From assembly GCA_003250235.1 (NCBI GenBank), contig QKGY01000325.1, forward strand, positions 1-16,243: 16,243 nucleotides of DNA, given 5' to 3'. The first letter of the stretch is position 1; every line of letters begins with the position of its first letter. A program made the position numbers and the translations under genes. This document shows positions 14,704-16,243 of this stretch, one piece after another. A model generated the notes under the pieces. It was not told the DNA's origin. It made no database searches and was given only the letters and a program-made list of their open reading frames with translations. This DNA comes from Desulfuromonadaceae bacterium. Lineage in GTDB: Bacteria > Desulfobacterota > Desulfuromonadia > Desulfuromonadales > SZUA-540.

Positions 14704-14754
14704 CATTTAAGTAATTTGCCGATTTAGAACCGAATATTTCTTTGTTGAAACCGA

Positions 14755-14792
14755 AAAAGGGCTGCAACCCCGTTGAGAGTTGCAGCCCTTTT
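14755..14792 (-). terminator. intrinsic terminator of the 73-aa membrane protein gene
   Basis: A perfect 14-bp stem, AAAAGGGCTGCAAC (14755-14768) with GTTGCAGCCCTTTT (14779-14792), and a 10-nt loop. In the minus direction it is followed by a T-rich tail (TTTTTCGG). It ends the small gene's transcript about 80 bases after its stop and insulates the cytochrome gene downstream. Confidence 0.9.
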
Positions 14793-14873
14793 CATTCTGC
14801 CAGCCCGGAGGGGCGGTTCTGGAGTCGGGGATGTCCCGCGGTCTGGGTTTTAGAATTGCTTTGGAACAGCAGG

Positions 14874-15095
14874 TTAGAGACCGGATATCGCGGCAAACCA
14901 GCTCTTGGTGAGTTCAAACGGGCCACCTGCTGCGATGGCGCCACCGACCATGCACGCAACACCCCATATTCCAATCAGGGCAGCAAAGGCAATGGTCAGG
15001 ACGAAAGAGACGCGGAAGGTGATTTTCATCAGGGCCAGGCCGATTTGTGAAGAGACACTTTCCCTTGCTTGAACAGCTGAAGTCACGTTGCTCAT
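14874..15095 (-). CDS. 73-residue single-helix membrane protein, unknown function
   Basis: A small protein with a polar N-terminus of 24 residues, one long hydrophobic stretch (about residues 29-56, containing IGIWGVACMVGGAIAAGG) and a short C-terminal amphipathic tail ending in FELTKSWFAAISGL. It is well supported as a gene: AAAGGAGA eight bases before ATG 15095, a near-consensus promoter upstream and a strong terminator downstream give a complete monocistronic unit. I do not recognise the family. Small helices like this often serve as regulatory or assembly subunits of respiratory complexes, and its neighbour is a membrane cytochrome on the same strand, but no link is shown. A second tiny membrane protein lies across the intergenic region. 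Confidence 0.75.
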   Translation of the reverse strand: MSNVTSAVQARESVSSQIGLALMKITFRVSFVLTIAFAALIGIWGVACMVGGAIAAGGPFELTKSWFAAISGL

Positions 15096-15161
15096 AAAAC
15101 ATCTCCTTTCCTAATTCTTTTGGGGGCGACTTGGGCTGGGATAATGTTTTCTGTTGAAGTA

Positions 15162-15190
15162 ACGATAACAATATATTTGTGAGCTGTCAA
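15162..15190 (-). promoter_or_regulatory. sigma70-type promoter of the 73-aa membrane protein gene
   Basis: On the minus strand, a perfect TTGACA (complement of 15185-15190), a 17-base spacer and TATCGT (complement of 15162-15167). The start site would fall near 15155, leaving a leader of about 60 nt. Flanking DNA is very AT-rich, as expected for a strong promoter. Confidence 0.7.
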
Positions 15191-15458
15191 TAAAAAAATC
15201 AATAAAAACAATAAGTTAGCTGCAAGTCAGGGGTGTAAGGAAAAAAGAAAATCAAAAGGCGCCGGAATGAAAAACATCATCGCTATCGAGATCCTTACAA
15301 TTGCGGTTGTCAGGAGACGAAGATGAATATTCGCGAAAGGACGGTTTTTCCGTTTTGTCTCGACCTCCCGTTCCTTTAAGCAACAGGTCTTTGTCTGGCA
15401 GGGGTATCCGCTATTTTGTGGTACAACTAGATAAAATTCCTTGTGTTGCACAGAGTTT

Positions 15459-15472
15459 GAAATTATAATTTC
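15459..15472. promoter_or_regulatory. perfect 14-bp palindrome, possible operator
   Basis: GAAATTATAATTTC is an exact inverted repeat without a spacer, about 20 bases upstream of the putative -35 of the 53-aa gene. The position suits an activator or repressor dimer. The bound factor cannot be named from the sequence. Confidence 0.4.
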
Positions 15473-15492
15473 CGGTTTTTTTGTAAAAATAC

Positions 15493-15521
15493 TTGCAACT
15501 AAAAATTGCCTGTGGTAGATG
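15493..15521 (+). promoter_or_regulatory. weak putative promoter of the 53-aa membrane protein gene
   Basis: TTGCAA (15493-15498), a 17-base spacer, then TAGATG (15516-15521). The -10 lacks the final T, so activation by a factor bound upstream is plausible. The leader to ATG 15609 would be about 80 nt. Confidence 0.3.
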
Positions 15522-15608
15522 TATTAACCGTGGATAAAGGAATTACTTTGTCCGACGTTGCGCAGATTAGGTTTTGGGTGTAGCTCTAGGCAGACACGGA
15601 GGAGAACA

Positions 15609-15770
15609 ATGAAGACTGCTTATCAGGCAAGAGCCGCAAAAGCCATATCGCATTACCTTGTTGCTGGGGGCATGATTGGTCTTACGGCGGCTGTAGGAGT
15701 GTCTGTTTCGAGCGCCATTCTGGTCGCGGTTTGGGCTCCATTGACAGAGCTGGTCGGGAAGTTGTTTTAA
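15609..15770 (+). CDS. 53-residue single-helix membrane protein, unknown function
   Basis: A tiny protein with a basic N-terminus (MKTAYQARAAKAISHY), one hydrophobic helix (about residues 16-43, GGMIGLTAAVGVSVSSAILV) and a short tail ending WAPLTELVGKLF. The basic N-terminus predicts the N-in orientation. ATG 15609 has GGAGGAG four to five bases upstream; a TTG-started extension to 15558 lacks such a site. A strong terminator begins 28 bases after the stop, so it is a complete monocistronic gene. I recognise no family. Its layout (short polar head, single Gly/Ala-rich helix, LT-containing C-terminal tail) resembles the 73-aa protein encoded divergently, but a true relationship would need an alignment. 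Confidence 0.72.
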   Translation: MKTAYQARAAKAISHYLVAGGMIGLTAAVGVSVSSAILVAVWAPLTELVGKLF

Positions 15771-15797
15771 TTAAATAAGGGTTTTCTCCTTAGATAG

Positions 15798-15835
15798 AAA
15801 GGCCCCGCCGGGAATCAATCCCGGCGGGGCCTTTT
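15798..15835 (+). terminator. intrinsic terminator after the 53-aa gene
   Basis: A perfect 16-bp stem, AAAGGCCCCGCCGGGA (15798-15813) with TCCCGGCGGGGCCTTT (15819-15834), a five-base loop and a TTTTGTTTT tail. It is one of the strongest terminators in the window, placed 28 bases after the small gene's stop. Confidence 0.95.
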
Positions 15836-15928
15836 GTTTTGGGTGCCGAGGCAGGCTTCCGTTTTTTCATCCTCCTGGATTGGCAAGTTTCTTATTGCAA
15901 TTATTCAACTACTGTGATAAAAAAACGC

Positions 15929-16042
15929 TGCATATGCAACACTGCGTTCTTGGCAATTTCAATTGTAAGTAAAAAAAATCAATAAATTCATTCCGTTGTA
16001 AATGTTGCGTACTTGGATGCAACATAACCACAATCGCAACAT
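15929..16042. repeat. cluster of GCAACA(T/C) motifs in AT-rich DNA, possible regulator sites
   Basis: GCAACAC at 15936-15942 (next to the palindrome TGCATATGCA, 15929-15938), ATGTTGC at 16002-16008, GCAACAT at 16019-16025 and GCAACAT at 16036-16042. The second and third form an inverted repeat with a 10-base gap; the third and fourth are direct repeats 17 bases apart. The DNA around them is AT-rich with no gene, and lies upstream of the gene starting at 16169. The same core occurs as GTGTTGC at 15443-15449. Confidence 0.5.
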
Positions 16043-16068
16043 TTTTTAGGACTAAAAGAGGTTTCGGA

Positions 16069-16125
16069 GTCGCTTCCATGCGAGCTTTGGGCATGGGGAT
16101 ACGACCCGTGAGGGGTTCCATGATG
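16069..16125 (+). promoter_or_regulatory. foldable 5' leader of the last gene
   Basis: CCATGC (16076-16081) pairs with GCATGG (16091-16096) inside a GTCG/CGAC helix (16069-16072 with 16102-16105). GCATGG could instead pair with CCATG at 16118-16122, and an ACCC-GTGA-GGGG hairpin with a GNRA-type loop lies at 16104-16115. Mutually exclusive helices before a start codon suggest leader control, but no riboswitch class is recognised. Confidence 0.35.
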
Positions 16126-16168
16126 CTTTTGCGGGCTCAATTTATCGGTTGAAAAAAGGAAGGAAGTT

Positions 16169-16243
16169 ATGGACCAGATGCCAAAAACCCAGAGAATGAC
16201 ACTGAATGAAATTGAAAGCATTGTCGCTGGCCGATTGCTTTCA
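16169..16243 (+). CDS. start of an unidentified protein, cut by the window end
   Basis: ATG 16169 follows the ribosome site GGAAGGAAG and opens 25 codons to the last base. The visible residues begin MDQMPKTQRMTLNEIESIVA. The MTLNEI..I.A..LLS pattern recalls the N-termini of DRTGG-domain proteins, but 25 residues cannot establish this. The gene has its own long AT-rich regulatory region with repeated motifs and a structured leader, implying regulated expression independent of the 53-aa gene. Confidence 0.6.
   Translation, partial: MDQMPKTQRMTLNEIESIVAGRLLS

Larger units (their letters stand above)
15191..15608. promoter_or_regulatory. AT-rich spacer between two divergent small membrane protein genes
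   Basis: No standard gene is supported over these 418 bases. The spacer holds a T-rich upstream element of the minus promoter, two tiny overlapping frames on the + strand (15267-15326, 19 aa; 15323-15379, 18 aa, joined by ATGA and with AGGAGA before the second), a GTGTTGC motif (15443-15449) and a 14-bp palindrome (15459-15472). A weak promoter-like pair lies at 15493-15521. A 74-codon minus-strand frame (15227-15451) starts with GTG without a ribosome site and is not supported. Confidence 0.5.

Noticed and set aside
14608..14750. Possible sigma54 promoter (TGGCAG on the minus strand) before the cytochrome gene
   Set aside because: The TGC(A/T) half at the required -12 position is absent: the sequence after TGGCAG-GGACG is TAAAA.
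15227..15451. A 74-codon minus-strand frame in the divergent spacer
   Set aside because: It begins with GTG without a Shine-Dalgarno site, has no recognisable motif, and covers DNA that looks regulatory.
1..16243. CRISPR arrays, insertion sequences, integrases, toxin-antitoxin or defence genes
   Set aside because: No regularly spaced direct repeats, transposase or integrase motifs, terminal inverted repeats, or nuclease/antitoxin signatures were seen on either strand.

Overview
The window reads as a chromosomal segment of a Gram-negative anaerobe of the Desulfuromonadales/Geobacterales type (Desulfuromonas, Pelobacter or Geobacter relatives). This rests on a multihaem NapC/NirT-family inner-membrane cytochrome, a UbiD-family decarboxylase, a large MscS-family channel with a signal peptide, clear Shine-Dalgarno sites and intrinsic terminators. 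The assignment is inference from gene content; no rRNA, tRNA or other marker gene is present. I see no insertion sequence, integrase, CRISPR array or prophage gene.

Positions 1-3525 (+ strand) hold a compact run: a 5'-truncated UbiD-type decarboxylase, a DoxX membrane protein, cysteine synthase B (cysM) and a DUF3024 protein. It ends at a strong two-way terminator shared with the convergent UPF0316/DUF2179 membrane protein (3537-4127, - strand). Positions 4128-4678 carry no convincing protein gene. They do hold a good sigma70-type promoter, about 200 nt that can fold into a multibranched RNA, and an intrinsic terminator, so they are a candidate small RNA or leader.

Positions 4679-8875 (+) form the most interesting unit, a tight four-gene cassette: papain-like C39-type peptidase, RLAN + RimK-like ATP-grasp ligase, GCS2 (glutamate-cysteine-ligase-like) ligase, and N-formylglutamate amidohydrolase-like hydrolase. 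It joins two ATP-dependent carboxylate-amine ligases with two amide hydrolases. This suggests synthesis and trimming of an unknown glutamate-containing peptide or small amide, or a peptide modification of a protein. A large mechanosensitive channel gene (8955-11363) follows 79 nt later and may be co-transcribed.

Positions 11374-13130 contain a YtxH-like stress or envelope protein (-), a divergent fabH (+), and a short frame with an excellent ribosome site but no standard start codon just before the fabH terminator. Positions 13168-14607 (-) encode a membrane-anchored cytochrome with six haem motifs, the first an unusual CX3CH. Beyond it, two tiny one-helix membrane proteins (73 aa on -, 53 aa on +) diverge from a roughly 0.5-kb AT-rich spacer. 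The last 400 bases are AT-rich regulatory DNA with repeated GCAACA(T/C) motifs and a foldable leader ahead of a gene that starts at 16169 and runs off the window.
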